Part shown: in pieces, positions 23,354 to 34,452 of the stretch
How positions within the stretch are numbered: position 1 is the first letter of the stretch
Layout: each line of letters starts with the position of its first letter
From: Calonectria ilicicola
Lineage: Eukaryota > Ascomycota > Sordariomycetes > Hypocreales > Nectriaceae
NCBI GenBank assembly: GCA_020809705.1
Contig: CP085826.1
Span: 4,154,001 to 4,218,000, forward strand
Reading direction: 5' to 3'
DNA length: 64,000 bases
Translations under genes and position numbers: made by a program
The notes under the pieces: generated by a model
What the model was told of the DNA's origin: nothing
What the model saw: the letters and a program-made list of their open reading frames with translations, nothing else
Database searches by the model: none

Positions 23354-26096
23354 ATGCAAGGAGTTATTAACCAAACTTCCAGGTCTGCAGCCACTGATGA
23401 GGATGGCGGCGATCATATTGGATTTGACACGCCGAGATCTGGAGTAGCCACACCTCAACCTGACCTACAGGACAAACGCTTGCCCGGCATCATGAGCTAC
23501 TTTGGCCAGGTTCGTCAAACCCCTTCCACAACCAAAGAATTTTCTCCAGTCTCTGTCCGGCCCGTTGAGAGTGCTGTACCTCCGGGTCATGACCGATGCA
23601 AGCCCACTTCACTCACTTCACCCGCCAGCCTGCAGTTGCAGGTGCACACAGAAGTTTCGTCTCAGTCGTTCTCTGATGCCGTGGCTTCTGACCGTTTGCT
23701 CTTACAACAAGAGCCTCTCGGTCTCCAGCCAGACACGGCAGGATTTGAACAGAGCGTCCTTCACCCATACCCAACTCCACCAGTTTCTCAGCCACCATCT
23801 TCTGGTGGCTCACTTTCCCAAGAAAGGACTTCTGCAGATGCAGAAAGCAGCGCTGCTGCACCTGCAGAGTCTGTTACCCTATCATCACGACCCAAGACGG
23901 CTGGCACGTCACTCTTCACCACAACACATTATCGGCCTTTAGATGACTCATCGCATCTTGAGTCGGTCCCTTCTCCTTCCCTAACACAGCCCAAAGTCTC
24001 CAGCCCTCCTACGCTTCACACAGCCCATTCTGAGTCGAGTGCTCCCACCCGCCCTGTTTCTGGCAAGTGGTACTCTTTTGAAGGACTCAAGGAGCTAACT
24101 CGTGCTATGACATTCAAGAGCGGTCCGCCAACTCCTACTCGAGCACTCTCTACTGCTCGGCCATCAAGATCAGATGGAAGGGACGCATCTGGAAGATCCA
24201 GCCACGATGGCGTTGAGGCCAGCGGCACTCACACGCCCAGGTCATCAGGTGCCCAGGCACCCGCTCCCAAGGGGAAATTGACAATCAAGATTTCAGAGGC
24301 TCGCGGTTTACGGAAAAGCCGTGACCCATACGTCGTCGTCGTATTCCAGAGAAGTGAATTGATCTCAAGTGGTCCCCGGCATGAGGAAGGGGGGGATAAC
24401 CTCAGCGTTGCCATCCCTGGAATGGGTGGCATCCCTATTCAAAGGCAAGGGAGCGACTCTGGCCGTCCAGTGTCCATACCAATGCGCAGCCGCCAAAGCA
24501 GCAACACCAGCATTACGGACTACACCACTTTTAGAAACCGAAACTCACGCCTATCTTTTACGAATCCGAAATGGGATGCTGAAGCTGCATTGTAAGTCGT
24601 GGTAGTGTAATATCCCCTGGTTTCCCGGATTACTAATAAGAAACAGCGATGTTGTGGATTCGGAGATGCTGGTTGACATTTCTGTGTACGACCACACTCC
24701 CACCGGCGAGGAGTTCCTGGGACATGTTGATTTCCAAGCTACAAGGGATATTGACCATCCAGTCAAAGGGTGGTTCCAGCTAGAAGGCCATGCCGATACC
24801 ATGGCTGAGAATGCTCCCACTGGTGAAATTTACGTTGAGGCTTTGTATCAAAGATCAGAACGGAAGCATTTTGGTCCTACCGATTTCGACATCCTCAAAC
24901 TCATCGGCAAAGGCACATTCGGTCAGGTCTATCAAGTACGCAAGAAGGACACCCAGCGAATCTATGCCATGAAGGTTCTTCAGAAAAAAGTTATCGTACA
25001 AAAGAAGGAAGTGGCTCACACAGTTGGCGAACGAAACATTCTCGTCCGAACCGCCATGTCAGACTCGCCTTTCATTGTTGGCCTCAAGTTCTCTTTCCAA
25101 ACTCCCTCCGAGCTGTACTTGGTTACCGATTACATGTCGGGAGGGGAGCTGTTCTGGCACCTGCAGAAGGAGGGCCGTTTTGATGAGAAACGTGCAAAGT
25201 TCTACATTGCTGAGTTGATCCTGGCTATACAACATCTCCACAACAATGACATTGTCTATCGAGATCTCAAACCAGAAAACATTCTGCTCGACGCCAACGG
25301 CCACATCGCTCTTTGTGACTTTGGTCTCTCAAAGGCTAATCTCACCAAGAATGACACCACAAACACTTTCTGCGGAACTACAGAGTATCTTGCACCGGAG
25401 GTTCTCCTGGATGAGTCGGGTTACACCAAGATGGTAGACTTCTGGTCCTTAGGTGTGTTGGTATTTGAAATGTGCTGTGGATGGAGCCCATTCTATGCCG
25501 AGGATACTCAGCAGATGTACAAGAACATTGCTTTCGGCAAAGTCCGGTTCCCTAGGGATACCCTTTCTCAGGAAGGCCGCAACTTTGTCAAGGGATTGCT
25601 TAACAGAAATCCCAAGCACCGCCTAGGCGCAACTGACGATGCTGAGGAGCTCAAACGTCACCCCTTCTTTAACGACATCGACTGGAATCTTCTGTCAAAG
25701 AAGCTCATCACTCCACCATTCAAGCCCAAGTTGAAGTCTGAGACAGATGTTTCGTACTTTGACCCTGAGTTTACAACAGCACTGGACCAGAACGGTTCTC
25801 TCAACGAGCGCGCTGCTGCGCTCGCTCGTGGGTATGCCGCTTCCACGCCCCTTTCCCCCTCTGTTCAGGCAAACTTCCAGGGCTTCACTTTTGTGGATGA
25901 GAGTGCTCTTGACGATCACATGCGTGATCGCCATAGGGAAGATGATGAGGATATGGATGATGCGCACCACGACGATCACGACGACTGGGACAGTTTGGAC
26001 GACATTGACCTGAGAAAGGCTAACCGGATGAGCGGCATTGTGAGAACATCAACGAATGATGAGCAAATGGTGGGGGGCTCTCACTTTGATGTGTAG
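23354..26096 (+). CDS. SCH9: SCH9-type AGC protein kinase with C2 domain, 895 aa from this ATG (2 exons)
   Basis: Serine/threonine kinase acting downstream of TORC1 and PDK1 in nutrient signalling, the fungal functional counterpart of S6K/Akt. Exons are 23354-24591 and 24647-26096; the 55-bp intron (donor GTAAGT, branch ACTAAT) falls in the C2 domain. The order is: a long Ser/Pro-rich N-terminus, a C2 domain (GKLTIKISEARGLRKSRDPYV through VKGWFQLEG), and the kinase domain with GKGTFG at 500-505, catalytic Lys522, YRDLKPEN at 617-624, DFG at 637-639 and a TFCGTTEYLAPE activation loop with Thr653. The C-tail has a turn motif (STPLSPS, about 812-818) and hydrophobic motif FQGFTF at 823-828 with Thr827. 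An acidic/His-rich tail follows. C2 plus AGC kinase plus this tail is the SCH9 signature. The true N-terminus may be encoded upstream at 21851 (912 aa in that model). Confidence 0.93.
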
Positions 26097-27180
26097 CGGT
26101 GCCTCATATTACAAGTCTCGCAAGTGCACGACGTTTCTAACCATTATATTGGGGTTCATCCGTGTCCTAAAAAAAAAGTAATTCGCAAAAAAACCAAACA
26201 GAAAACATACCTTGCCCGGTGGGCACAGGTAATTAATCATGGCATTACTGCATAAGGGTTGGCTGGTAATTGCATTGCATCGGTCATCGTGCTGAATGGG
26301 TCATGGCGTTTAGGTTGTCAGGGGAGTATTCTTTTGGGAACTGGTCCACAGTGCCAATCCGTCCCAGTGCTGTCACCCAAATTTTGATGGGCCATGTGCA
26401 ATCTGAGAATGCCGAGAAGCAACGGGCTCGGGTCCCTGGGACTTTTATTTTTGTCGTGTTGTTAACATCTGTCCACAATGACAGCATTTATGTGCTTTTG
26501 GAACCTCCATGCCTGATTGTGTTGTGTTGCATTTTGCTGTCGTGGATGACGTTCATAGCCCCTCGAGTCTGTGATTAAGACAGCCATCAATTTATGTACA
26601 AGGCTTTTTTTTTAATAAAAGAAGAGAAAAGAAGGGGGAAAAAACTGGTTTTTATCGTAGGCCGAGCCGTACGTACAATTAATTAAATACAGAATTACAA
26701 TGACATCCAAGTTCCACTTTGCCGCTAGACTTGTATGATTTGTGCGCGTGTTATGAACACTGGGAAGGATAATATATGACGTTATAAGTAAGAAAGTTAG
26801 GTCCAATCGTATGTCAAGAATGTAGTCAAGTTGTACGGCTCAATTGAGTTTCAAGGCGATTTGTCGACTAAGGAAAGGCAGAATATACCTCAGACATGGG
26901 ACAAATAACGGGCGCTCATATAATTCAGAAGTTGCTTGCTTCATTTGGCTTTCGTATTCGAAACGAGTTCCTACAGGCAACCGAAGGCTGTTTTCTTTTT
27001 AGGAAAATGTACACAGGATTATCATCTCCAATCCACTGCAACTGCTTTGGCATCAATTCCTTCGGCTGGCTAGCGCCAGCCTTCCTCCCTTCCTGGTCCT
27101 CTCAACCGACATCCCGAGATCGGCGATGGTCTCAAGTCGATTTATTCGAGCACCTATCCTAGGTCATCACAAAAAACCGT
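26097..27180. other. Intergenic, between convergent SCH9 and ATP14
   Basis: About 1.08 kb made of two 3' flanks, AT-rich around 26.6-26.8 kb. No gene is seen. Confidence 0.5.
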
Positions 27181-27922
27181 TTAGTGGTGAGCATCGTCCT
27201 CCTCCTCAGCCTCCAGCCAGTCGTGAGCCTGTGTGGCAGCGGGGCTGTTCTGGGCGGCGGCGTCCTGGCCCTCGATCTCAACAGCCATGCTCTCGTACTC
27301 CTTCAGGCTGCCAGCAAGGTCGGTCTCTTCGGGGGAGGCGGGAGTCTTGGGCTCGCTGAAGGTCTGGACCTGGCCCTCAGCATCGTTGGCCTTGACCTCG
27401 GGGACCTTGTAGGCCCTCAACTCGCTGAGGTAGAGCTCCTGGACGAAATCGGCTAGATGGAACCGGTGTGTTAGTACTGGTGAACAATTGATCTAGAAGG
27501 CGCAGTCATGAAGGCGCATTGATGATTGAAATCGGGTTGAGAGATGATGCGTGTGTTTGGGGAACAGGTAACGGTTTTGGCGACGTCGGAGCTCGGGTGG
27601 AGTGTAGCTTCGGCTATTGGAATTCTGGTCCGAGCAACGACACAACCATCGAGAAAAGGTGGCGGGGGAGCGACGAAGGCATCGAGGGAGTTTCCTTACC
27701 TCGGCGGGAGACGGTAGGAGCGATGAAGCCCCTCACCTGGATGGCATTGCCTCTAGCGACACGGGAGACAACCGCAGCAGCGGAGCGAGCGCGCTATAAA
27801 GTCGGAACAAGGTCAGCAAGCTGCGAGGCCCGGGTGGAGGCGGCATGCGACGAAGAAGGGCAATTTTATCACGGAGGGTGCGGGAGAGTGCTTACCGTAG
27901 CCCGGGACAGTTGGCTGAGCAT
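27181..27922 (-). CDS. ATP14: Mitochondrial ATP synthase subunit h (Atp14), 130 aa, 3 exons
   Basis: A peripheral-stalk subunit of the F1Fo ATP synthase. Exons on the minus strand are 27896-27922 (nine codons), 27700-27793 and 27181-27452; the introns are 102 and 247 bp. The N-terminus MLSQLSRATRARSAAAVV continues Arg-rich and acid-free up to about residue 40, a typical mitochondrial presequence. The mature part begins with DFVQELYLSELRAYKVP, the recognisable subunit-h core, and ends in an acidic EEEDDAHH tail. The intron boundaries are all GT-AG and the frame is continuous. The length suits the family (yeast Atp14 precursor 124 aa). The 247-bp second intron is much longer than the others in the window. 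Confidence 0.9.
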
Positions 27923-28728
27923 TTTGAATGACTGGTCGTGGCTCAATTGGATACTCCGGATACGGGAGGATTGGGGGGACTGAGGGTTTTGGGGAAAAAT
28001 CGTGAGGTCCATCCCGCCCCCGGCTGGAGCGAGCGGTGCAGCGCCAAAAATGTTGCTGCCTCAGGCCGACGACCGCCCACACCTCCGGCGTCACGGAGCA
28101 AAACGGCTGGTGAGGAAGTCGTCGGGTTGTTGAAGCACGTGACCCAACCAAGTGCTGGTTGGCTGGTGAGTCGCTCAGGTATCCTCTTTCTTGACTTCAT
28201 GCCATGAATGTTAACGTCATCTCCCATCTATATCGCAACGATTATATTTCTGAGCTGTCCATGGCCCTTGCTTCTTTTGTGAATATTTCATGCCCACTCA
28301 GCGTAATTCCTCACCGCAACTCGGCTGCGCAAGTATACCGGGCGTGGCTTCATCAGCACCAAGTATCTGATCTCCCAGGCCACTATCAATCGATTTCAAG
28401 AATTGTCAAGCATTGTAGCAAGTGCCGCAACAAATGACATCACCTCGCAATTCTCCATGCTACACGCTCTAGGATCAGATCATGCAGAATGGAAGCAGAT
28501 CAAGCGATAATGCATTTTGATCAGGTTAAGAAAAAAAATGTGTTCATACTATTTTATCTTCAACGAGAGTTATCTTGAACTTGAAATAGCTTGCTACAAA
28601 AAAGACCTGTTCCCTCATAATCCAATATTTACACTTTTCCCCGAAAGACCCAAACCAAGCCGTTTCCTATATATGGTATCTTGAACAAATATACACGCAA
28701 CCCAAGTTTCTTTTTTAGTCCATTTCTA
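27923..28728. other. Intergenic region between ATP14 and the DOMON-b561 gene
   Basis: About 800 bp, comprising the ATP14 promoter and the 3' flank of the next gene. Overlapping ORFs on both strands in 27.9-28.2 kb lack family features. Confidence 0.5.
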
Positions 28729-30064
28729 TCAGCTGTATCGAGGTCGAGGTCGTTGAGAGGAAGGGAGTTCCATCTGATCCATCTGAGGGGACACCACCTT
28801 GGTCATACTACCGCGCGACCTTCGTGTTGCGCCCAGAATGGCACCAGCGGTATAAACTACACCAACAATGCCAGCCACGACGGCATACGCGATAATAAAA
28901 GCATTGGAGGAACCTGCAAGCTTCAAACCCAATCCTCCGTTTACAATGCCAAGAATCATAACGCTTCGGCCAAACCAAATGTGAACATGGCTGATGACTC
29001 CTCGCTGCTGATTCTTGACAAAGTGTTGGTGGTGCATCCATCCCAAAACAGGTTGGAGACCCATGAGGGCACAAACAATAGTACCCAGCTTCGTGTGTGT
29101 GTTGTTCCACCACTGCAAGGGCATGTTAGCAAACAATATACTTGACGAAGGTATTTGTTGTTCGAGACTTACATAGCCATCATCACGGGCCACAACATAG
29201 CCAATACCGAAACCAGCCCACATAGCCAGGAAAACAAGGATCTGCCAGCCGGCGTGAATAAGCCACTTGCCGAGAAGCGGCATGAGGACCGAGCCGATGG
29301 GGTATCCGATGACGAAGACAATGGCCAGGAGAATACCATGCGCTTTTACCAGCGTGTCGGTATTGCTGCCACTACTAGCAGACACACCTCCCGATCCAGA
29401 GCCAGAGTTGGAGTTGGAGTCGGTGCTGTTGGTGCTGGAAGAAAAAGGGTTGCCATTGCTGCTTGTACTGAAGGTTGCACTGGAGAAGTCGACAGTGAAG
29501 CTCTGATAGTCATCATGCTCTGTGATAGTCTCTGATGGACTGGTCGAGTCAAGAGAGCTACCCCCCTTCCAAGCAGCAATCCACGAGTTCGTGCCGCTGA
29601 GATCTAGAGAAGAACAGTCACTGCACTTGACGTTGGCGACCATTTCGCCATCACTAACTCCAGACCCGGTAATAAGCTCTACTCCGCTCCTTTGTTCATA
29701 TTCGGGCATGACATGCCCGGTGCCAGTCCTGGGGCTCAGAGTGACATTGCCACTACCATCCTGATAGATGACAAAAATCTCAGCGCCAGACATCCTTGAA
29801 CCAATACCAACTGCAATCCATTGGTAAGAGGTCGGAGCTTTGAGCTGGAAATAGACATCTCCTGAGCCCGAGCTTGCGGCCGCCTCTGGAACAGCCCATC
29901 GATAGCAAACGTCACTCGAGGGGCAGTAGGGATCTGTGGCTGCGGAGGTTCCTTGGGCGTCTATTGGTTGAGTATTAGCAACAAATCGGGCGCAACAAAG
30001 TTGTTGGGGCGCATGGCTTACAGAACGCCGCAGCGGAAGCTAGTGCTGCAAATGTTGACTTCAT
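28729..30064 (-). CDS. Secreted-type DOMON plus cytochrome b561 membrane protein, 404 aa, 3 exons
   Basis: Exons are 30022-30064, 29173-29960 and 28729-29112. The product starts with a signal peptide (MKSTFAALASAAAF...). An extracellular cellobiose-dehydrogenase-type cytochrome/DOMON domain follows, including WIAVGIGSRMSGAEIF, whose Met is a candidate heme ligand, and the His of TGTGHVMPEY. A Ser/Asn/Gly-rich linker precedes a b561-type core with five or so membrane segments. Its likely heme-ligand histidines are in KAHGILLAIV, LIHAGWQ, LGWMHHQHF and SHVHIWFGRS. Fungal homologues are usually annotated as iron-reductase-domain or integral membrane proteins; transmembrane electron transfer is inferred. 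The second intron (29113-29172) is exactly 60 bp, has excellent splice and branch sites (TGCTAACAT), and contains no stop, so an unspliced form would carry 20 extra residues. Confidence 0.88.
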
Positions 30065-32910
30065 CGTCGTGCCACAGGCTGGAATCAAGATGAAGGGTGG
30101 TGAGTGAGTCAAATTGGGTATGCTTTTTTATGAAACATGAGTAAATGGTTCAAGGGCGGAAGGAAGGGTCATATATGAGCAGATGAGGAGTTTGGGGGTC
30201 CGGCTCCTTACATGGCCAGGGGTACTGTCCCATGAAGCGTTCTAGGCGCAAGCCACGTCCCGAAGGTGTGCAAGCTCGGGACTAGCTTCCTCGAGTCTGA
30301 TTTTTGCAATGACGCTGATTCGGCGGCTTGCTGATGTGGAGGGGCGCAGAACAGCTCGCGCCCAGATGTGTCGTCAGCGTCAGGGTCTTGGCAGTGACCT
30401 TGACTTTCCATGCCACCAGCGTTCGATCACCTTGCTGTCAAAATTAAGGACAATAGGGTTTGAGTGACCGGGTGCTATCCTGGAGTGGCCCTAATTAGAC
30501 ATATGGAACGGGAACGATGTCACAAACGCGGCTGAGTGGTCTTGGGAACTTTTTTTTTTTCTCTGCACAATACCTCGTGTTTTTTTCTTCTTTATGAAAC
30601 TAACTAATCCTCCTGTCTCTGTACCGTGACCTCTGTGTCGGAACCTCTCTGTGCCGATAAGACGCGGAGGGTTTTGATGGAGACTCGGCGGGATCATGGG
30701 TTCTGTGCAGGGCCTCGGACCATTCCATTATAGACGAGGCTACTCGTTGGCGCTGACCGCTGAGCTATGTGGTCTGGATTGTGATGACACTGCACGCACT
30801 AATACTTGGCACGCACGTACCCTGCCAGATATGTTGCGGGAGCTGTATGGCGCATCCAACCGCAGACCAGACAACGGGGCAGGGAGGTACATGGCAAGAA
30901 TGTAGTGAGAGTGAAGTGTGGCGCATTGCATGGAAACAAGGGCGGCCGACGCAACGGGCAGCAACCCGGTCCTCGCTAACGGATGCACTGCCGCACTCAT
31001 TGCAGTGGTGATAAGGTTCTAAGCAAATGCCAGGCCCCATTTCCCCAGCCGGAACCGAAATTTTTGAACTCAATTATGCGAGGAATTGGCGTCCCTCTGC
31101 CCCAAACCCCCCGGACCCGTCCACCACGGCTCAACTTCCTCCCGTAGGGCTAACTTCCCTCCGCGATTCGATCTCGACTTGTAGTCTACATCTGGCAGCC
31201 AAGAGTCCTCGATCTCTTGGCCAAACTCTCGCCCAGCCGTGTTTCCGAAGTCTGGTCAAATTCCACAAATCCATGTCACGATATCTCCCTGCACGAACAC
31301 GCAAGAGGCCTCACCCTCTTCTAGGAAGGGACCCTGTCCGTGCAGCGTAACAATCATGTTTTCTCGCCGACACGCCCAATGAAGCTGTGCCAGTTCCCAA
31401 CATCCCCTGGCAAAAAGCACAGAACCCCGCGCCAAGAAGCAAGAATCTCTGGGTGAGTGGGAAGCGTACGTCAGCTCTTTCTGGTTGGCTTGAAAAAAAA
31501 GAAAAATCTAGGCCTTGGTGGAATGGACAACGAAACGACGGTCCATCCATGTACTAAACATACAGTATGCAGCCTGCAATGCAAGGGGACCTGGCAGCCC
31601 AGGTCAGATTAGCTATCCCACTGATGAGATTCGTTGGGCCCCAAACCGTTCCACACGCCCCAGGAGCCCGCGGAAGACGAGGACGACAAAACAGCCCTTG
31701 GCCATTTCATGCTTAATCCGGATGAATAATGGATTACACATTGGATCGACGCTCCCCACTCATTATTGACGCCGCCTTGCTGTGGGTATGCGTTCCTCGT
31801 GGATCATAACAAGCTGCAGTGGTGAGACAGAGGATTGCGTAAGCCTTTGGGTTTTCCTTCTTTTTTTTTTCATCTTTATCACACCTGCAAGAGGTGACTA
31901 GGTGCAGGTATCACCGTCACCATCACCCCGAGGCACAACTCGAATTGTCTTGTCTCTTGTGCGATCGGAAACGTCCCGAGGCAAAGTTAACGAGGCGCAG
32001 GATTTTAGCTATCTGCTATTTGCGACACTAGGCCAGTATCCAAATTAACCTTCCCTCTCCACAACTCGGCACAGGTTACCGACGACGGGGGTTAAACGCT
32101 GCCCCGGGCCCAAAAAGTCCACGGAGAATGGGTGATTGCCGACACGAGTTGCAGGGAGTAGGGCATGTCACAACTCTCTCCCCGGGCCCAATAGAGACAT
32201 CGTCATTAACGCTCATTAACTTTACCCACATATTGTTTTTTGCAATTTGTCCCTTTTAAACTTTTCCTGACGGCATGTGCGTGCCAAGCCTATCCAGTGA
32301 ATTGATCAATGCGACAAGCCCGCTACTCCTCTGATCATCCTATCCGAATCCAACGGGCTCTGGATGATCCCCGAACCGCCCTCTGTCGTGGTTCTTGGCA
32401 GAGCCCCAACCTGCATCACTTCGCGCCCAAAATCACACCCCCAGCGCCCGCTCCGCCCCAAGAGCTGACGTCGCCTTCGTCTCAGCCGTTTTCGCTGCTC
32501 CACGTGAAACGTGGACATTACGCGGACCCCATCAATTGGCAATTGGATTTTTCCCTAGCTCACGATGTGCCCCAGGAATGATACGAAAAATGAGGGGCTT
32601 TTCGGCTCTCACAGTCAAGATCTACCATTCATCCACGTATGTATTGCTTCACTCTCTCTCTATCCTGGTCTATCGCACCAAGACAAATGAATCAAGAAAA
32701 AAAAACAAGTTCTACGTCGCACTGCCACACAAAATATGACTCTAATACACCTCGTGTCTACGCCATTGACATACGATAAAAACCAAAATCCCCCAATAAA
32801 CTCTCGTGTCAAACAATGACTTTATCCACCCGTCCTCCGTCTATAATCACATTCCGTGGAACAGAATCCCGGAATGAAACGCTCATTGCAGATCCCCAAG
32901 ACCCATCAAG
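30065..32910. other. Gene-poor stretch of about 2.8 kb
   Basis: Promoter of the DOMON-b561 gene on the left, and the 3' flank of the Psk1-type kinase on the right. ORFs up to 107 codons occur on both strands but overlap each other and show no domain or convincing splice structure. Confidence 0.5.
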
Positions 32911-34452
32911 TCAGCTCTGTGCAGTAAACGCAAAGCCAGCATTCTCAAGCAAGCTCGATGACGCAACATAGCTGAAGCCGCCAAAGAGCTCATCCTTAGG
33001 GAAGCTCCGGGGCCAGTCGTCTTTGGTTGTCGTGACAGGGCTGATGGAAAGCTCGGTAAACTCAGGTGCAAAGTTCTCGGCCAGCTCGGGATCGGTGATC
33101 ATGGGCTGGATCGGCGGCTCAAGTTCCCGCGCTGCAAGCTTCTTCCAATCAATTTTACGGAAGAAACGGTGCTTTTTCATTGCCAGGAGATCCTTTGGCA
33201 TGACGGAACCCAGCCGCTTGTTAGGGTCCTTGCGGAGAAGCCTAGTAAGCAAGTCCTTGGCATCGGGGCTCAAAAAGTATGGAAGCACCAGCTTCTGCTT
33301 GACAATGTTGTCTTGGATCTTGGCGTGGTTCTGACCCCGGAAGGGTGGAGTGCCCGTCATCAAATCGTATCCCAATGCACCAAATGACCACCAGTCCACG
33401 GCTTTACCATACTTCTTGCCAAGCACGACCTCAGGCGCCATGTACTCAACAGTGCCCAGCATCGAGTTGCAGCTCTCAGACTGCTCTACGGCAACCTTGG
33501 ACAGACCGAAGTCGGTCAGAAGAAGGTGGCCCTCCGCATCCAAAAGGCAGTTTTCTGGCTTGAGGTCACGATAGACCACTCCTAGGTCGTTGTGCAGGTG
33601 AGAGATGGCGAGAAGCATCTCAGCCATGTAAAAGGCTGCAACATCCTCTGAGAACATTTTCTCCGTGTTTAGATGAGTGAACAATTCTCCACCCTGTCCA
33701 TATTCGAGAATAAGGTAGAGCTGCTCATGATCCTGAAAGGCGTAGAAGAGCTTGACCACGAAAGGGTGCCTGTTAACCGATTCGAGGATCTGACGCTCCG
33801 TCTTAGTCTGCTCCACCAACTTCTTGTGGACGACTAAAGACGCCTTTTTAAACTGCTTCTGCGCGTAAAGCCGCCCAGTGGCGCGTTGCTTTACCAAAAG
33901 CACGGTCCCGTAGGTACCTTTTCCAAGACATCGGAGTTGCTCAAAGTCTTCCGATGTCATCTTGCGTTTCGGCTTAAGGCCGCCTTCAATAGTCTCCATG
34001 AGTCCAGTGCGCTCGCGAACACTCTCGCTCACAAAATCATGCTCAAGATTAACCTCGTAACTAACGGAGCCATTCTCCGAGCTCTCACTTCCAGCCTCGC
34101 TACGGACATCGTCGCGGCTTTGGGAACGACTAAGAAATCTCTTGGGAGCAAGGCTCTGCTGGCTTGCAGAACGACTCAGAGAGTGACAAGGCGATGAGGT
34201 TCCGTCAAGACTCAAAGGCTCCAGCTGCATGCGAAGTTTGGCAATGCCCGAGACCGCTGGAGAGCCACTGGGGCGCAGGACTGGGCTGCAGTTGGCGCTG
34301 ACGACATCATCAATAAGCTTGCGCCCGGCTCGTGCGGGAATGCGCGGTGTGCTATCTCCGGGTCCATGGTCCGAATCCTCGTCACCAGATGTGACAGGAG
34401 TTGCCTGAAAGCCGCGGACAGTAGTGACCGCGGTGGGGACTCGGTTAATCAT
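32911..34452 (-). CDS. Psk1-type ribosomal S6 kinase (AGC family), 513 aa, single exon
   Basis: An AGC Ser/Thr kinase resembling fission-yeast Psk1 and animal S6K, expected to act below TORC1. The N-terminal 165 residues are Ser-rich and disordered. The kinase domain has GKGTYG at 177-182, catalytic Lys199, VYRDLKPEN at about 293-301, DFG at 314-316 and a GTVEYMAPE activation segment. The loop reads CNSMLGT. The C-tail carries a turn-motif-like SISP (about 469-472) and the hydrophobic motif FGGFSY at 490-495, with Ser494 the candidate TORC1 site. It has no C2 domain, unlike the SCH9-type kinase about 7 kb away. ATG at 34452 begins MINRVPTAV; no intron is needed. Psk1-like assignment rests on the tail and domain order; a different S6K-like subgroup is possible. 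Confidence 0.85.
   Translation of the reverse strand: MINRVPTAVTTVRGFQATPVTSGDEDSDHGPGDSTPRIPARAGRKLIDDVVSANCSPVLRPSGSPAVSGIAKLRMQLEPLSLDGTSSPCHSLSRSASQQSLAPKRFLSRSQSRDDVRSEAGSESSENGSVSYEVNLEHDFVSESVRERTGLMETIEGGLKPKRKMTSEDFEQLRCLGKGTYGTVLLVKQRATGRLYAQKQFKKASLVVHKKLVEQTKTERQILESVNRHPFVVKLFYAFQDHEQLYLILEYGQGGELFTHLNTEKMFSEDVAAFYMAEMLLAISHLHNDLGVVYRDLKPENCLLDAEGHLLLTDFGLSKVAVEQSESCNSMLGTVEYMAPEVVLGKKYGKAVDWWSFGALGYDLMTGTPPFRGQNHAKIQDNIVKQKLVLPYFLSPDAKDLLTRLLRKDPNKRLGSVMPKDLLAMKKHRFFRKIDWKKLAARELEPPIQPMITDPELAENFAPEFTELSISPVTTTKDDWPRSFPKDELFGGFSYVASSSLLENAGFAFTAQS

Noticed and set aside
31027..31350. 107-codon plus-strand ORF in the 30-33 kb gap
   Set aside because: Pro/Ser/Arg-rich with no domain; region lacks promoter or splice context.
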